From contig CAVWNV010000013.1 in assembly GCA_963756515.1 (NCBI GenBank), forward strand, positions 62,001-126,000: DNA of 64,000 bases, read 5' to 3'. The notes below the pieces were generated by a model, which had not been told where the DNA came from, did no database searches, and worked only from the letters and a program-made list of their open reading frames with translations. Both the position numbers and the translations under genes were made by a program. Each line of letters starts with the position of its first letter. Position 1 is the stretch's first letter. Below are positions 8,689 to 24,156 of this stretch, one piece after another. This DNA is from Bog-756 sp963756515 (GTDB lineage: Bacteria; Actinomycetota; Acidimicrobiia; Acidimicrobiales; RAAP-2).

Positions 8689-9854
8689 GCATCACCACCC
8701 CACCGGGATTCGAGGCGGCCGCGGTGGCCTCGGGCATCAAGGCCAGCGGGGCGTTGGACCTCACCCTGCTGGTCACCGACGACGGGCGGGACGTCCCCAC
8801 CGCCGCCACGTTCACCTCCAACCTGGCTGCCGCTCCGCCGGTCCAGGTCAGCCGCGAGCACCTGGCCGCAACCGGGGGTCGAGCGTCGGGGGTGGTGGTC
8901 AACAGCGGGAATGCCAACGCGGCCACGGGCGCTCAGGGCCGGCGCGACGCCCGACGCATGTGTGAACTGGTGGCCTCCGGCCTCGGTGTCGGAGCCGAGC
9001 GCATCCTGGTCTGTTCGACCGGACTCATCGGCATCCCGTTGCCCATGCAGCCGATCGAAGCCGGTATCCCGGCCCTGGTGGGGGCCCGTTCCGGGTCGCC
9101 GGCCGCCGGTGCCGACGCCGCCCGGGGGATTCTCACCACCGATTCGGGACCGAAGGAGGTCCTGATCGAGGCACCCGGATTCACCGTGGCCGGCATGGCC
9201 AAGGGGGCCGGGATGCTGGCGCCCGACATGGCCACCATGCTGGCCTTCCTCACCACCGATGCCGCCGTTGAACCCGGACCCCTGGCCGACCTGCTGCGGA
9301 GCGCGGTGCAGGTCACCTTCAACTCGATGAGCGTCGACGGCTGCACCTCGACCAACGACACGGTGGTGTTGATGGCGTCGGGCCGAGCCGGCCCGGCCGA
9401 GCCGGGCCCGTTGCTCGACGCCGTCACCAGTGCCTGCGCCTCGTTGGCCAACCAGATGGTGGCTGACGCCGAAGGGGCCTCGAAGATCGTGCACGTCCGG
9501 GTCAGCGGTGCCCAGTCCGACGGTGAGGCCCACCGGGGGGCCCGCAAGGTGGCCGACTCGCTCCTGGTCAAATGCTCCCTGAACGGCGAGGACCCCTACT
9601 GGGGCCGGGTGGCCAGCGATCTGGGCTCGGCCGGCATCGGGTTCGACATGGACCGTCTGTCCATCGCCTACGGGGGCGTGGAGGTGTGCCGGGGCGGCGT
9701 GGCCGTCGGGTACGACGTGGCGGCGGTGGCACGGCACCTGGCCGGCCCGATGATCGACATCCACTGCGGGCTGGGACTGTCCGACGGCAGTGGCGTGGTC
9801 ATGGGTGTCGACCTCGGATACGGGTACATCGACGAGAACCGGACGACGTCGTGA
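8685..9854 (+). CDS. argJ: Bifunctional glutamate N-acetyltransferase/amino-acid acetyltransferase (ornithine acetyltransferase)
   Basis: Transfers the acetyl group from N-acetylornithine to glutamate and, in bifunctional forms, also makes N-acetylglutamate from acetyl-CoA. The precursor self-cleaves before a conserved Thr, seen here in KGAGMLAPDMATMLAF. VVNSGNANAATG and the substrate-site region NSMSVDGCTSTNDTV are also present. The protein has 389 residues. The GTG start overlaps the argC stop by four bases, which implies translational coupling. No argA-like gene is seen in the window, consistent with a cyclic acetyl pathway, though argA could lie elsewhere. Confidence 0.96.
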   Translation: MSITTPPGFEAAAVASGIKASGALDLTLLVTDDGRDVPTAATFTSNLAAAPPVQVSREHLAATGGRASGVVVNSGNANAATGAQGRRDARRMCELVASGLGVGAERILVCSTGLIGIPLPMQPIEAGIPALVGARSGSPAAGADAARGILTTDSGPKEVLIEAPGFTVAGMAKGAGMLAPDMATMLAFLTTDAAVEPGPLADLLRSAVQVTFNSMSVDGCTSTNDTVVLMASGRAGPAEPGPLLDAVTSACASLANQMVADAEGASKIVHVRVSGAQSDGEAHRGARKVADSLLVKCSLNGEDPYWGRVASDLGSAGIGFDMDRLSIAYGGVEVCRGGVAVGYDVAAVARHLAGPMIDIHCGLGLSDGSGVVMGVDLGYGYIDENRTTS

Positions 9855-10810
9855 GCTCTCAGCCGCAGCCGCCGTCCTCAGCCGCCACGGTGCCGGCCGC
9901 GCCCCGGGCCGACCACCCCGGTAGCCCCGGTGACCCGGCTGACAAGGCCTCGGTACTGGTCGAGTCCCTCCCGTACATCCGTCGGTTCTGGGGCAAGGTG
10001 GTGGTGGTCAAGTACGGCGGCAACGTGCTCGGCACCAAGCCTGGTGAGGTGGCCATCGACGAAGCCGAGGCCCTGGCCTCCTTCGCCGAGGACATCGTGC
10101 TGATGCGATCGGTCGGGATGCTGCCGGTGGTGGTCCACGGTGGCGGCCCGCAGATCGGTGAGCTGATGGCCCGGGTGGGCAAGGAAGTGGAGTTCCAGGA
10201 CGGGTTTCGTGTCACCGACGCCGACACCATCGACCTCGTCCGCATGGTGCTCGTGGGCAAGGTCAACCGCGACATCGTGAGCTCCATCAACGTCCATGGT
10301 GCCCTGGCGGTGGGACTGTCGGGCGAGGACGCCAACCTGATCACCGCCACCGCCCGTTCCGAGGCCCTCGGCTACGTCGGCGATGTGGTCCATGTCGACC
10401 CGGTCATCGTGCACCAGCTACTGGCGCAGGGGCTGATCCCGGTGGTGGCCACCATCGGGACCGACCAGTCGGGCCAGGCGTTCAACATCAACGCCGACAC
10501 CGCGGCCGGCGCGCTGGCCGTGGCACTGGAGGCCGAGAAGCTGGTGTTCCTCACCGATGTGTCGGGGCTGCGGGCGGTCCCGGACGATCCCTCCACGCTG
10601 ATCCACCAGGCGTCGGCCGACGATCTCGACCGTCTGGTGGCCAGCGGCGCCGCCAACGGCGGGATGATTCCCAAGGTGGAGGCCTGCGCCCGAGCCGTCC
10701 GGTCCGGGGTGGGACACGCCCACATCCTCGACGGCCGCACTCCCCACGCCCTTCTGCTCGAAGTCTTCACCGACCAAGGGGTGGGCACCATGGTGGGGGT
10801 GTCGGGATGA
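9851..10810 (+). CDS. argB: Acetylglutamate kinase
   Basis: Phosphorylates N-acetylglutamate, the usual arginine-feedback point. The amino-acid-kinase core shows VVVKYGGN, VVVHGGGPQI, VGLSGEDANL, FNINADTAAGALA and GGMIPKVEAC. At 319 residues it is slightly long because of a Pro/Ala/Ser-rich N-terminal stretch of about 30 residues before ASVLVESLPYIRRFWGK. That stretch may be a real N-terminal arm, as in arginine-sensitive hexameric kinases, or the true start may be further in. The GTG at 9851 overlaps the argJ stop; the 3' end overlaps argD. Confidence 0.96.
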   Translation: MSSQPQPPSSAATVPAAPRADHPGSPGDPADKASVLVESLPYIRRFWGKVVVVKYGGNVLGTKPGEVAIDEAEALASFAEDIVLMRSVGMLPVVVHGGGPQIGELMARVGKEVEFQDGFRVTDADTIDLVRMVLVGKVNRDIVSSINVHGALAVGLSGEDANLITATARSEALGYVGDVVHVDPVIVHQLLAQGLIPVVATIGTDQSGQAFNINADTAAGALAVALEAEKLVFLTDVSGLRAVPDDPSTLIHQASADDLDRLVASGAANGGMIPKVEACARAVRSGVGHAHILDGRTPHALLLEVFTDQGVGTMVGVSG

Positions 10811-12042
10811 CCGCGCCGGCACCGTCGCCGGCGACACCGCCATCCGTGGATCGCTCGGCACTCATGCACACCTACGCCGAGCCGCCGGTGACCTTCGTCC
10901 GGGGCGAAGGGAGTGACCTCTTCGACGCCGCCGGCCGTCCATATCTGGACTTTCTGTCCGGACTGGCCGTCACCTCGCTGGGCCATGCCCATCCCGCCGT
11001 GGCCGAGGCCGTCGCCCACCAGGCCCGCACCCTCTCGCACGTGTCGAACCTGTTCGGGAACACCGTCGGGCCCGAGGTGGCGGTGACCCTCGACCGACTC
11101 ATCGGTGGAGGCAGCGAGCGGGCCGGCGGGCAGGTCTTCTTCGGCAACTCGGGAGCGGAGGCCAACGAGTGTGCGCTGAAGCTGGCCCGGAAGTGGGCCG
11201 GCCCCGACCGCTTTGCCGTCGTCAGCACCTGGGACGCCTTCCACGGGCGCACCCTGGCCACACTGACCGCGACCGGCCAACCCGAGAAGCAGCGGCCGTT
11301 CATGCCCCTGCCGGAGGGATTCGATCACGTGCCCTACGACGACCTCGACGCCATGGAGGCCGCCTGCGATCCGGCCCGGGTGGCGGCCGTCCTGGTCGAG
11401 CCCATCATGGGCGAAGCCGGGGTCGTGGTGCCGTCGTCGGACTATCTGGCCGGGCTCCGCCAGCTCTGCACCGACCGCGACATCCTGTTGATGGTGGACG
11501 AGGTCCAGACCGGACTGGGCCGTACCGGTCGCTGGTTCGGGTTTCAGCACCTGGACATCCGGCCCGACGTGGTGACCATGGCCAAGGCCCTGGGTAACGG
11601 CATGCCGGTCGGGGCGTGTTGGGCCCGGGCCGAGGTGGCCGCGGCCTTCGCCCCCGGCGACCACGGCAGCACCTTCGGCGGGCAGCCCCTGGCCATGTCG
11701 GCGGCGCGGGCCACCCTGGCCGTCATGGAGGCCGAGGACGTTCCGTCCCGGGCCCGACGGTCCGGGGCCCAGCTGCGGACGGGGCTGGAGGGGCTTTCCG
11801 GGGTGGACCACGTGCGGGGCGCCGGTCTGTTGCTGGCCGCGGTCCTCACCGAGCCGGTGGCGGTGGCGGCCTGTCGCCGGGCGCTCGATGCCGGTCTGGT
11901 CATCAACGCCCCCCGACCCGATGTGCTCCGCTTGGCGCCGTCGCTCCTGGTGTCGGAGACCGACATCGACCGGGCCGTCGGGATGGTGGGAGCGGCCCTG
12001 GCCGCCCAGAGCGGCCCCGGGTCCACCGAGGCGGACTCGTGA
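10807..12042 (+). CDS. argD: Acetylornithine aminotransferase
   Basis: The PLP-dependent class III aminotransferase that converts N-acetylglutamate semialdehyde to N-acetylornithine with glutamate. Visible features in the 411-residue protein: YLDFLSGLAVTSLGHAHP, the phosphate-binding FGNSGAEANECALKLAR, the metal-free active-site stretch LLMVDEVQTGLGRTGRWF, and the PLP lysine in VTMAKALGNGMPVGA. The ATG at 10807 overlaps the argB stop and the 3' end overlaps argF. The activity may extend to N-succinyl-diaminopimelate, as in relatives. Confidence 0.96.
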   Translation: MTAPAPSPATPPSVDRSALMHTYAEPPVTFVRGEGSDLFDAAGRPYLDFLSGLAVTSLGHAHPAVAEAVAHQARTLSHVSNLFGNTVGPEVAVTLDRLIGGGSERAGGQVFFGNSGAEANECALKLARKWAGPDRFAVVSTWDAFHGRTLATLTATGQPEKQRPFMPLPEGFDHVPYDDLDAMEAACDPARVAAVLVEPIMGEAGVVVPSSDYLAGLRQLCTDRDILLMVDEVQTGLGRTGRWFGFQHLDIRPDVVTMAKALGNGMPVGACWARAEVAAAFAPGDHGSTFGGQPLAMSAARATLAVMEAEDVPSRARRSGAQLRTGLEGLSGVDHVRGAGLLLAAVLTEPVAVAACRRALDAGLVINAPRPDVLRLAPSLLVSETDIDRAVGMVGAALAAQSGPGSTEADS

Positions 12043-13022
12043 TGACGCGGGACCCGTCCAAGCCAGCCCGGGCCGGCACCGCTGCCGGGGCGCCGGCGCG
12101 CCATGTCCTGGACATCGACGACCTCGGCCCGGTCGGCCTGGCCGAGGTGTTGGCGCTGGCCGAGCTCGAACCGGGCCAACTGGCCCCCGTGCTGCAGGGG
12201 GAGGGAGTGGCCCTGGTGTTCGAGAAGCCGTCCAACCGCACCCGCAACAGTTCGGAGATGGCCGCGGTGGCCCTGGGCGGGCATCCGGTCTACATCCAGG
12301 GCCACGAGGTCGGTCTCGACGTCCGCGAGTCGGCTGCCGACGTGGCCCGCACACTGGCCTGCTTCCACGCCGTGGTGTGTGCCCGGGTCGTGGACCACGG
12401 GTCACTGGAGCGGATGGCCGGAGCCATGGACGAAGGCGGGACCGGGGTCCCGGTCGTCAACCTGCTGTCCGATGTCGCCCACCCCTGCCAGGCGCTGGCC
12501 GATCTGCTCACGTTGCGCCAGGTGTTCGGGACCGAGGCGGTGGGCCGTCGGTCCCTGGCCTACGTCGGCGACGCCAACAACGTGTGGCGTTCGCTGGCAC
12601 TGGCGGCCTCGATGGCCGGCATCGCCACCCGGGTGGCCTCGCCCGAAGGCTACGGACCCTCGGATGACGATGTGGCCCTGGTGCGCTCGTACGGCGGCGA
12701 GCTGACCGTGACCACCGACCCGGTCGAGGCGGTGGCATCGGCGGATGCCGTGTACACCGACGTGTGGACCTCGATGGGCCAGGAGGACGAGTCGACGGCC
12801 CGGTCGTCCGCCTTCGCCGGCTACATGGTGGACGGGCCCCTGCTGTCCCGGGCCGCTCCCCATGCCGTGGTCCTCCACTGCCTTCCGGCCCATCGCGGTG
12901 AGGAGATCAGCGGTGAGGTGATCGACGGGCCCCAGAGCGTGGTGTGGCAGCAGGCCGCCAACCGCATGCACGCCATGAGGGGCCTGCTGTCCTGGGTCCG
13001 CGGTGCCGAGGTGATGCCGTGA
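12042..13022 (+). CDS. argF: Ornithine carbamoyltransferase
   Basis: Makes citrulline from ornithine and carbamoyl phosphate. The 326-residue protein has the carbamoyl-phosphate site as KPSNRTRNSSEM where most OTCases have S-T-R-T-R; the Arg residues are kept. Also seen are HPCQALADLLT, GDANNVWRSLALAA, TDVWTSMGQEDE and the ornithine-site HCLPAHRGEEI. Those features rule out aspartate carbamoyltransferase. The ATG at 12042 overlaps the argD stop; a GTG at 12039 is directly adjacent in frame. The stop overlaps argR. Confidence 0.95.
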   Translation: MTRDPSKPARAGTAAGAPARHVLDIDDLGPVGLAEVLALAELEPGQLAPVLQGEGVALVFEKPSNRTRNSSEMAAVALGGHPVYIQGHEVGLDVRESAADVARTLACFHAVVCARVVDHGSLERMAGAMDEGGTGVPVVNLLSDVAHPCQALADLLTLRQVFGTEAVGRRSLAYVGDANNVWRSLALAASMAGIATRVASPEGYGPSDDDVALVRSYGGELTVTTDPVEAVASADAVYTDVWTSMGQEDESTARSSAFAGYMVDGPLLSRAAPHAVVLHCLPAHRGEEISGEVIDGPQSVVWQQAANRMHAMRGLLSWVRGAEVMP

Positions 13023-13588
13023 CGGTGACCAAGCACCAGCGCCAGCACCGGATCACCAAGCTCTTGGAGACCAAGGCGGTCGGGAGCCAGTCCCATCTGG
13101 TCGACCTCCTGGCCGGCGAGGGCATCGACGCCACCCAGACGACGGTCTCCCGTGATCTCGAGGAGCTGGGCGCCCTGAAGGTGCGCCTCCCTGGCGGGGA
13201 GACGGCCTATGCCCTGCCCGAGCTGCCCTCCCAGCAGGTCGCGCCGGAGGACCACCTCCGCCGGGTACTGGGCGAGTGGGTGGTGGAGGCCGACTACTCG
13301 GGGAATCTCATCGTCCTCCGCACACCACCCGGATCGGCCCACGTGGTCGGCTCGGCCCTGGACCGGAGCGGGTTCGCCGGGGTCATCGGGACCGTGGCCG
13401 GCGATGACACCGTGCTGGTGGTGGCCTCGGAGGCATCCGGCGGCGCGTCGGTGGCCCGACGGCTGGCCGCGGTGGCCGGCATCGAGCCGGGCTGGGACGA
13501 CGAGGACCGGACCGCCGCCCGGGCCGGATCCAAACCGTCCCGGCCGTCCCGCCCTCCGAACCCGTCTACCAGAAGGAGTCGAGCATGA
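13019..13588 (+). CDS. argR: Arginine repressor
   Basis: The arginine-responsive hexameric repressor/activator of arginine genes. The 189-residue protein has an N-terminal winged helix (HQRQHRITKLLETK, then TQTTVSRDLEELGALKVR) and the C-terminal oligomerisation and arginine-binding domain with GTVAGDDTVLVV. It carries an extra C-terminal tail of about 30 residues, basic and Pro/Ser-rich, absent in most ArgR. The GTG start overlaps the argF stop. It probably controls this operon through the TGCATA cluster at 7500-7535, giving autoregulation. Confidence 0.95.
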   Translation: MTVTKHQRQHRITKLLETKAVGSQSHLVDLLAGEGIDATQTTVSRDLEELGALKVRLPGGETAYALPELPSQQVAPEDHLRRVLGEWVVEADYSGNLIVLRTPPGSAHVVGSALDRSGFAGVIGTVAGDDTVLVVASEASGGASVARRLAAVAGIEPGWDDEDRTAARAGSKPSRPSRPPNPSTRRSRA

Positions 13589-14846
13589 CGCAGCGAGTGA
13601 TATTGGCCTACAGCGGAGGACTGGACACGTCGGTGGCCGTCCGCTGGCTGATCGAGAACAAGGGCGTTGAAGTGGTGGCAGTGGCGGTGGATGTCGGACA
13701 GGCCTCCGAGACCGGCGGTGAGGACTGGGACGCCATCCGGCACCGCGCCCTGGCCGCCGGCGCCGTCGAGGCCACCGTGATCGACGCCAGGGCCGAGATG
13801 GCCGAGGAGTTCTGTATCCCGGCCATGCTGGCCAACGCCACCTATGAAGGGAAGTACCCGCTGGTCTCGGCCCTCTCCCGTCCGGTCATCGTCAAGCACC
13901 TGGTGGCCGAGGCCCGCCGGCACGGCGCGACGGCGGTGGCCCACGGATGCACCGGCAAGGGCAACGACCAGGTCCGGTTCGAGGTGGGCACCCGGGCCCT
14001 GGCCCCCGACCTCGAGGTGATGGCCCCGGCCCGTCTGTGGGGGCTGAGCCGCGAGGAGTGCATCGACTATGCGGCCAAGTGGGACATCCCGCTGTCGGCC
14101 ACGAAGGAGAAGCTCTACTCGATCGACGAGAACCTGTGGGGACGGGCCATCGAGTGTGGCGTGATCGAGGACCCCTGGAACCAACCTCCCGAGGACGTCT
14201 ACACCATGACCCGGCCCACGGCCACGGAGCCGGCCGAGCTGGTGGTCGGCTTCGAGTCGGGGGTCCCGGTCTCCATCGACGGTCGACGTATGGACCCCGA
14301 GCCGCTCATCGCCGAGATGAACCGCGCCGTCGGTGCCTTCGGGTTCGGCCGGCTGGACATGGTGGAGAACCGGCGGGTGGGCATCAAGAGCCGGGAGACG
14401 TACGAGTGCCCAGGGGCGTTGGCGCTCCTCCAGGCCCACGCCGACCTCGAGGACCTGACCCTCGAACGGGATCTCCACCACGAGAAGCTTCGACTCGAAC
14501 CCCGGTGGTCGGAGCTGGTCTACGACGGTCTGTGGTTCTCGCCGCTCAAGCAGGCGCTCGACGCCTTCATCGCCGAGTCGCAGCGTCATGTCACCGGTGA
14601 GGTGCGGCTCCGCCTGGACCGCGGCCGGTGCTGGGTGGTGGGTCGGCGCAGCCCCCTGAGCCTGTACGACTACGGCCTGGCCACCTATGACTCGGCCGAC
14701 ACCTTCCGGCACCAGGACGCCGAGGGGTTCGTCCGGCTGTGGGGACTGGGCGTGGCCACCTGGTCAGCCGTCCAGGAGGGCCGCGGTCGACGCGGGCCGG
14801 CGCTGGCCGACCCGGCGGCGGGATCGGTCGCGGACGGCGGTCGGGG

Positions 14847-14850
<4 letters not shown>
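13585..14850 (+). CDS. argG: Argininosuccinate synthase
   Basis: Joins citrulline and aspartate with ATP to form argininosuccinate. The ATP-pyrophosphatase P-loop-like motif LAYSGGLDTSVAVRWL lies at the N-terminus, followed by AHGCTGKGNDQVRFE and the citrulline/aspartate site region KLYSIDENLWGRAIE. At 421 residues it is about 20 longer than usual because of a C-terminal Gly/Ala/Arg-rich tail. The ATG at 13585 has an SD-like AGAAGGAG upstream (about 13570-13577) and overlaps the argR stop. The 3' end overlaps argH. Confidence 0.97.
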
Positions 14851-16232
<1,382 letters not shown>

Positions 16233-16413
16233 GCGGCAGGGGCCGGAAGCGGCCGCGGGCCCGGGGCGGCGGACCTCGAGGACCCCCGCCGACGTGTAAC
16301 GCGTCGTGGGCCCGGTGGGACTGCACACTCATGCCTGGTCCCGAAGGCACCCCCGTTGGGTGCTCCCACACCGCCGACATGGGTTCCGACCGGTGCCATG
16401 GAAGGCTGTACCG

Positions 16414-18366
16414 GTGATCGTCCTGATCCTCATAGGGTTCCTCGGAGGTCTGGTCACGGGGATATCGCCGTGCATCCTGCCCGTGCTGCCGGTCATCTTT
16501 GCGGCGGGCGCGGCCAGTGGTCTCGACGACGTGGACACCGGAGCGGCTGCGGCGGCCGGTACCACGGAGCCGGTCGGGACCACGAAGCCGGTCGGGGTCG
16601 AGACGAGGCCGACGGCCCTGGTCGGTGCGGGCGGGGTCGGGGGTGCGGTTGCCGATTCGGGTGCCCCCGTTGGTGCAGATGCTGATCGGACCACGGCGGG
16701 CGTCGGGTTGTCGGGGGCCGGTTCGTCCGCCGGGGATTCGGGCCGGGTCACCGGGCTCGACGACCCGAGGCGCGAGCTGCGGGCCGAACTCCGCCGCCGC
16801 CGCCGCCCCATCGCCGTGGTGGGCGGTCTGGTGCTCAGCTTCTCGGTCTTCACCCTGGTCGGATCGTGGGTCCTGAGCGCACTGGGACTGCCACAGGACC
16901 TGCTGCGCTGGATCGGCCTGGTCGTCCTCGGCCTCGTCGGTCTCGGCCTCATCGTGCCCGAGCTGGGGGAGTGGCTGGAGCGGCCCTTCGCCCGTCTGGC
17001 CCGCGGGCACCAGCGGTCCGACGGAGGTGGGTTCGTCCTCGGACTCAGCCTGGGCCTGGTCTTCGTACCGTGTGCCGGTCCGGTGCTCACGGCCATCACC
17101 GTGGTCAGTGCCAATCACCGGTACGGCTTCTCGTCCATCGTGCTGACGGTGGCCTTTGCCGCCGGGATTGCCGTGCCGCTGCTGGTCTTCGCCGTGCTCG
17201 GCCAACGGCTGGGCGAGCGGATGCGCTCCATCCGGTCCCGGGCGGTGGTGGCCCGCCGGGTCATCGGCGCCCTTCTCGTGGTCACGGCCCTGGTCATCGG
17301 ACTCAACCTGACGGACGGACTGCAGCGGGCCGTGCCGGGCTACACCAACGCCCTCCAGAGCCACATCGAGTCGAACGCCTCGGCCACGCAGGCACTGGCC
17401 AAGGTCAGCGGCAACGTCGTCTCGGGGGCCCTGGCCACGTGCACCCCGGAGAGCCCGGTCCTCCAGCAGTGCGGCAAGGCTCCGGCGCTCGTCGGGATCA
17501 GCCATTGGCTCAACACCCCCGGGGACCGTCCCCTGACGCTCGCCGGCCTGAAGGGTCACGTGGTGCTGGTCGACTTCTGGACCTACTCGTGCATCAACTG
17601 TCAGCGCACACTGCCCCATGTCGAGGCCTGGAACCGGGCCTACGCCGCTGACGGACTGACCATCATCGGGGTACACACCCCTGAGTTCGCCTTCGAGCAC
17701 GTGACCGCCAACGTAGCCCAGGCCGCCTCCCAACTGGGGGTGTCGTATCCCATCGCCCAGGACAACGACTACGACACCTGGAATGCCTACAAGAACAACT
17801 ATTGGCCGGCCGAGTACCTCATCGACTCCACCGGGACCGTCCGACACGTCGACTTCGGTGAGGGCGGGTACGACCAGAGCGAGTCCTTCATTCGCCAACT
17901 GCTGGTGGCCGCCGACCCGACCGTCCACCTGCCGTCGCCGACCGACGTGGCCGACCTGACCCCGAACGAGGCCACCACCCCCGAGTCGTACCTGGGCTAC
18001 CAGCACGGCACCCCCAACCTGGCCGGGCAGACGGTGGAGGAGGACCAGATGGCCCCCTACCAGGCGCCCTCGAGCGTCCCGGCCGACGAGTACGCCTACG
18101 GCGGCAAGTGGTCCATCGGCTCCGAGGCCTCGACGGCCGGGCCCGGGGCCACCCTCGTTCTGGCCTTCCAGGCCAAGGACGTCTACCTGGTCCTGGGGGG
18201 GTCGGGCACCATCCAGGTGTCGGTGAACGGGAAGCCGACCAAGACGGTGACGGTAGGAGGCGAGCCAAAGCTGTACCAGTTGGTGGGCTCGAGCACCAAC
18301 GAGCAGGGCCTCCTGTCCCTGGCCGTTTCGCCCGGTGTTCAGGCCTACGACTTCACCTTCGGTTAG
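16414..18366 (+). CDS. dipZ: DipZ-like protein: CcdA-type membrane domain fused to thioredoxin and C-terminal binding-like domain
   Basis: A 650-residue transmembrane thiol-disulfide carrier that moves reducing power from cytoplasm to the outside, for cytochrome c maturation or envelope redox repair. It opens with FLGGLVTGISPCILPVLPVIF and later has LVFVPCAGPVLTAITVV, the paired Cys of CcdA/DsbD proteins, with about six membrane helices. An extracytoplasmic thioredoxin fold follows with WTYSCINCQRTLPHVEAW (CINC active site). The last 150 residues match the beta-rich C-terminal region of mycobacterial DipZ. Residues about 35-125 are an Ala/Gly/Thr-rich insertion between the first helices. The GTG at 16414 is chosen for its upstream GGAAGG (16400-16405); a GTG at 16393 is possible. 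Confidence 0.88.
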   Translation: MIVLILIGFLGGLVTGISPCILPVLPVIFAAGAASGLDDVDTGAAAAAGTTEPVGTTKPVGVETRPTALVGAGGVGGAVADSGAPVGADADRTTAGVGLSGAGSSAGDSGRVTGLDDPRRELRAELRRRRRPIAVVGGLVLSFSVFTLVGSWVLSALGLPQDLLRWIGLVVLGLVGLGLIVPELGEWLERPFARLARGHQRSDGGGFVLGLSLGLVFVPCAGPVLTAITVVSANHRYGFSSIVLTVAFAAGIAVPLLVFAVLGQRLGERMRSIRSRAVVARRVIGALLVVTALVIGLNLTDGLQRAVPGYTNALQSHIESNASATQALAKVSGNVVSGALATCTPESPVLQQCGKAPALVGISHWLNTPGDRPLTLAGLKGHVVLVDFWTYSCINCQRTLPHVEAWNRAYAADGLTIIGVHTPEFAFEHVTANVAQAASQLGVSYPIAQDNDYDTWNAYKNNYWPAEYLIDSTGTVRHVDFGEGGYDQSESFIRQLLVAADPTVHLPSPTDVADLTPNEATTPESYLGYQHGTPNLAGQTVEEDQMAPYQAPSSVPADEYAYGGKWSIGSEASTAGPGATLVLAFQAKDVYLVLGGSGTIQVSVNGKPTKTVTVGGEPKLYQLVGSSTNEQGLLSLAVSPGVQAYDFTFG

Positions 18367-18466
18367 CCTCGAGCTCGGCTCGGCTTCCCGCGCCGGGCCG
18401 GTAGAATGATGGGCCGGCGGGACGACCTCCAGGGGTCCGACCGGCGAATTCGGGGGCGGGGTGCGA

Positions 18467-18495
18467 TTGACACGCCCTCCTCCTCGGGATAGTGT
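18467..18495 (+). promoter_or_regulatory. rRNA operon promoter (-35 TTGACA, 17-bp spacer, -10 TAGTGT)
   Basis: A perfect TTGACA at 18467-18472, a 17-bp spacer and TAGTGT at 18490-18495. This is the best sigma-70-type promoter in the window and lies about 305 bp before the 16S rRNA, which fits an rRNA P1 promoter. Transcription should begin near 18502. Confidence 0.8.
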
Positions 18496-18799
18496 GACTA
18501 GTCCCGGTGAACGACCTGTGAGGGCGTCGCCAGGCACCTACAGATTGGGGCTCTTGCCTCTGCCTGTGGAGAATCCGGCACCAACGCCGTATGGCGTGTG
18601 CCCGGTCGCTCCTTGAAAACGGAATAGTGATAGCCAAAAGTCAGTGCGGGCGATCGCGGGGAAACCCGAGATCGCCAGTCAATTCAAAGCATTGAACGGA
18701 CAATGTCTGTTCTTTGCCAGTATTCAGTTGACCGAGAGGATCAGTGTCCTCGACGTCAGCTCTTCGATTTCGGTCGGGCCTTCGGGTCTGGACGAGGTC
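18496..18799 (+). other. 16S rRNA leader with processing stem and boxA-like element
   Basis: A non-coding leader. AAAACGGAATAGTGAT at 18616-18631 is perfectly complementary to 20473-20488 downstream of the 16S, forming the RNase III-type stem that loops out 16S. TGTTCTTTG at 18709-18717 resembles the boxA antitermination element. I see no gene here. Confidence 0.75.
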
Positions 18800-23827
<5,028 letters not shown>

Positions 23828-23857
23828 TTGCTCGTGCTCGCTATGGAACGCTCAGGG

Positions 23858-23875
23858 GTGACCGGTTTCGGTCAC
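23858..23875 (+). other. Hairpin in the 23S-5S spacer
   Basis: GTGACCG (23858-23864) pairs perfectly with CGGTCAC (23869-23875) across a GTTT loop, between the 23S processing stem and the 5S rRNA. Probably an RNA-processing landmark rather than a terminator, as the operon continues into 5S. Confidence 0.55.
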
Positions 23876-23935
23876 GCCGGGCTCGGACGTCGACCCGGTG
23901 GGGCCGGCTGTCACGGGCCCCGGAGAGCGCACAGT

Positions 23936-24053
23936 TTCCGGTGGCCATGGCGGCGGAGAGACACCCGTTCCCATTCCGAACACGGCAGTTAAGCCCGCCA
24001 GCGCCGATGGTACTTGGGGGGTAGCCCCCTGGGAGAGTAGGACGCCGCCGGGA
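23936..24053 (+). rRNA. rrf: 5S ribosomal RNA
   Basis: About 118 nt. The terminal helix pairs CCGGTGGC (23938-23945) with GCCGCCGG (24044-24051) with one G-U. The internal block ACCCGTTCCCATTCCGAAC and the GTTAAGCCCGCCAGCGCCGA segment are diagnostic 5S features. It completes the 16S-23S-5S operon. Confidence 0.95.
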
Positions 24054-24061
24054 TTTCTCCA

Positions 24062-24094
24062 GACAGTGCCCACCGTCCAACGGTGGGCACTGTC
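24062..24094. terminator. Strong hairpin after the rRNA operon
   Basis: GACAGTGCCCACCGT (24062-24076) pairs perfectly with ACGGTGGGCACTGTC (24080-24094) across a three-base CCA loop. It sits 9 bp after 5S and 62 bp before the stop of the convergent reverse-strand gene. There is no clear U tract, so it may terminate inefficiently or by another mechanism; it can act on either strand. Confidence 0.75.
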
Positions 24095-24156
24095 GCGTCA
24101 GCGTCCGGACCGGGCCTGGCTGGCTTGGTCCGGCCCGCAATCCTTTCCGCGCTGCC

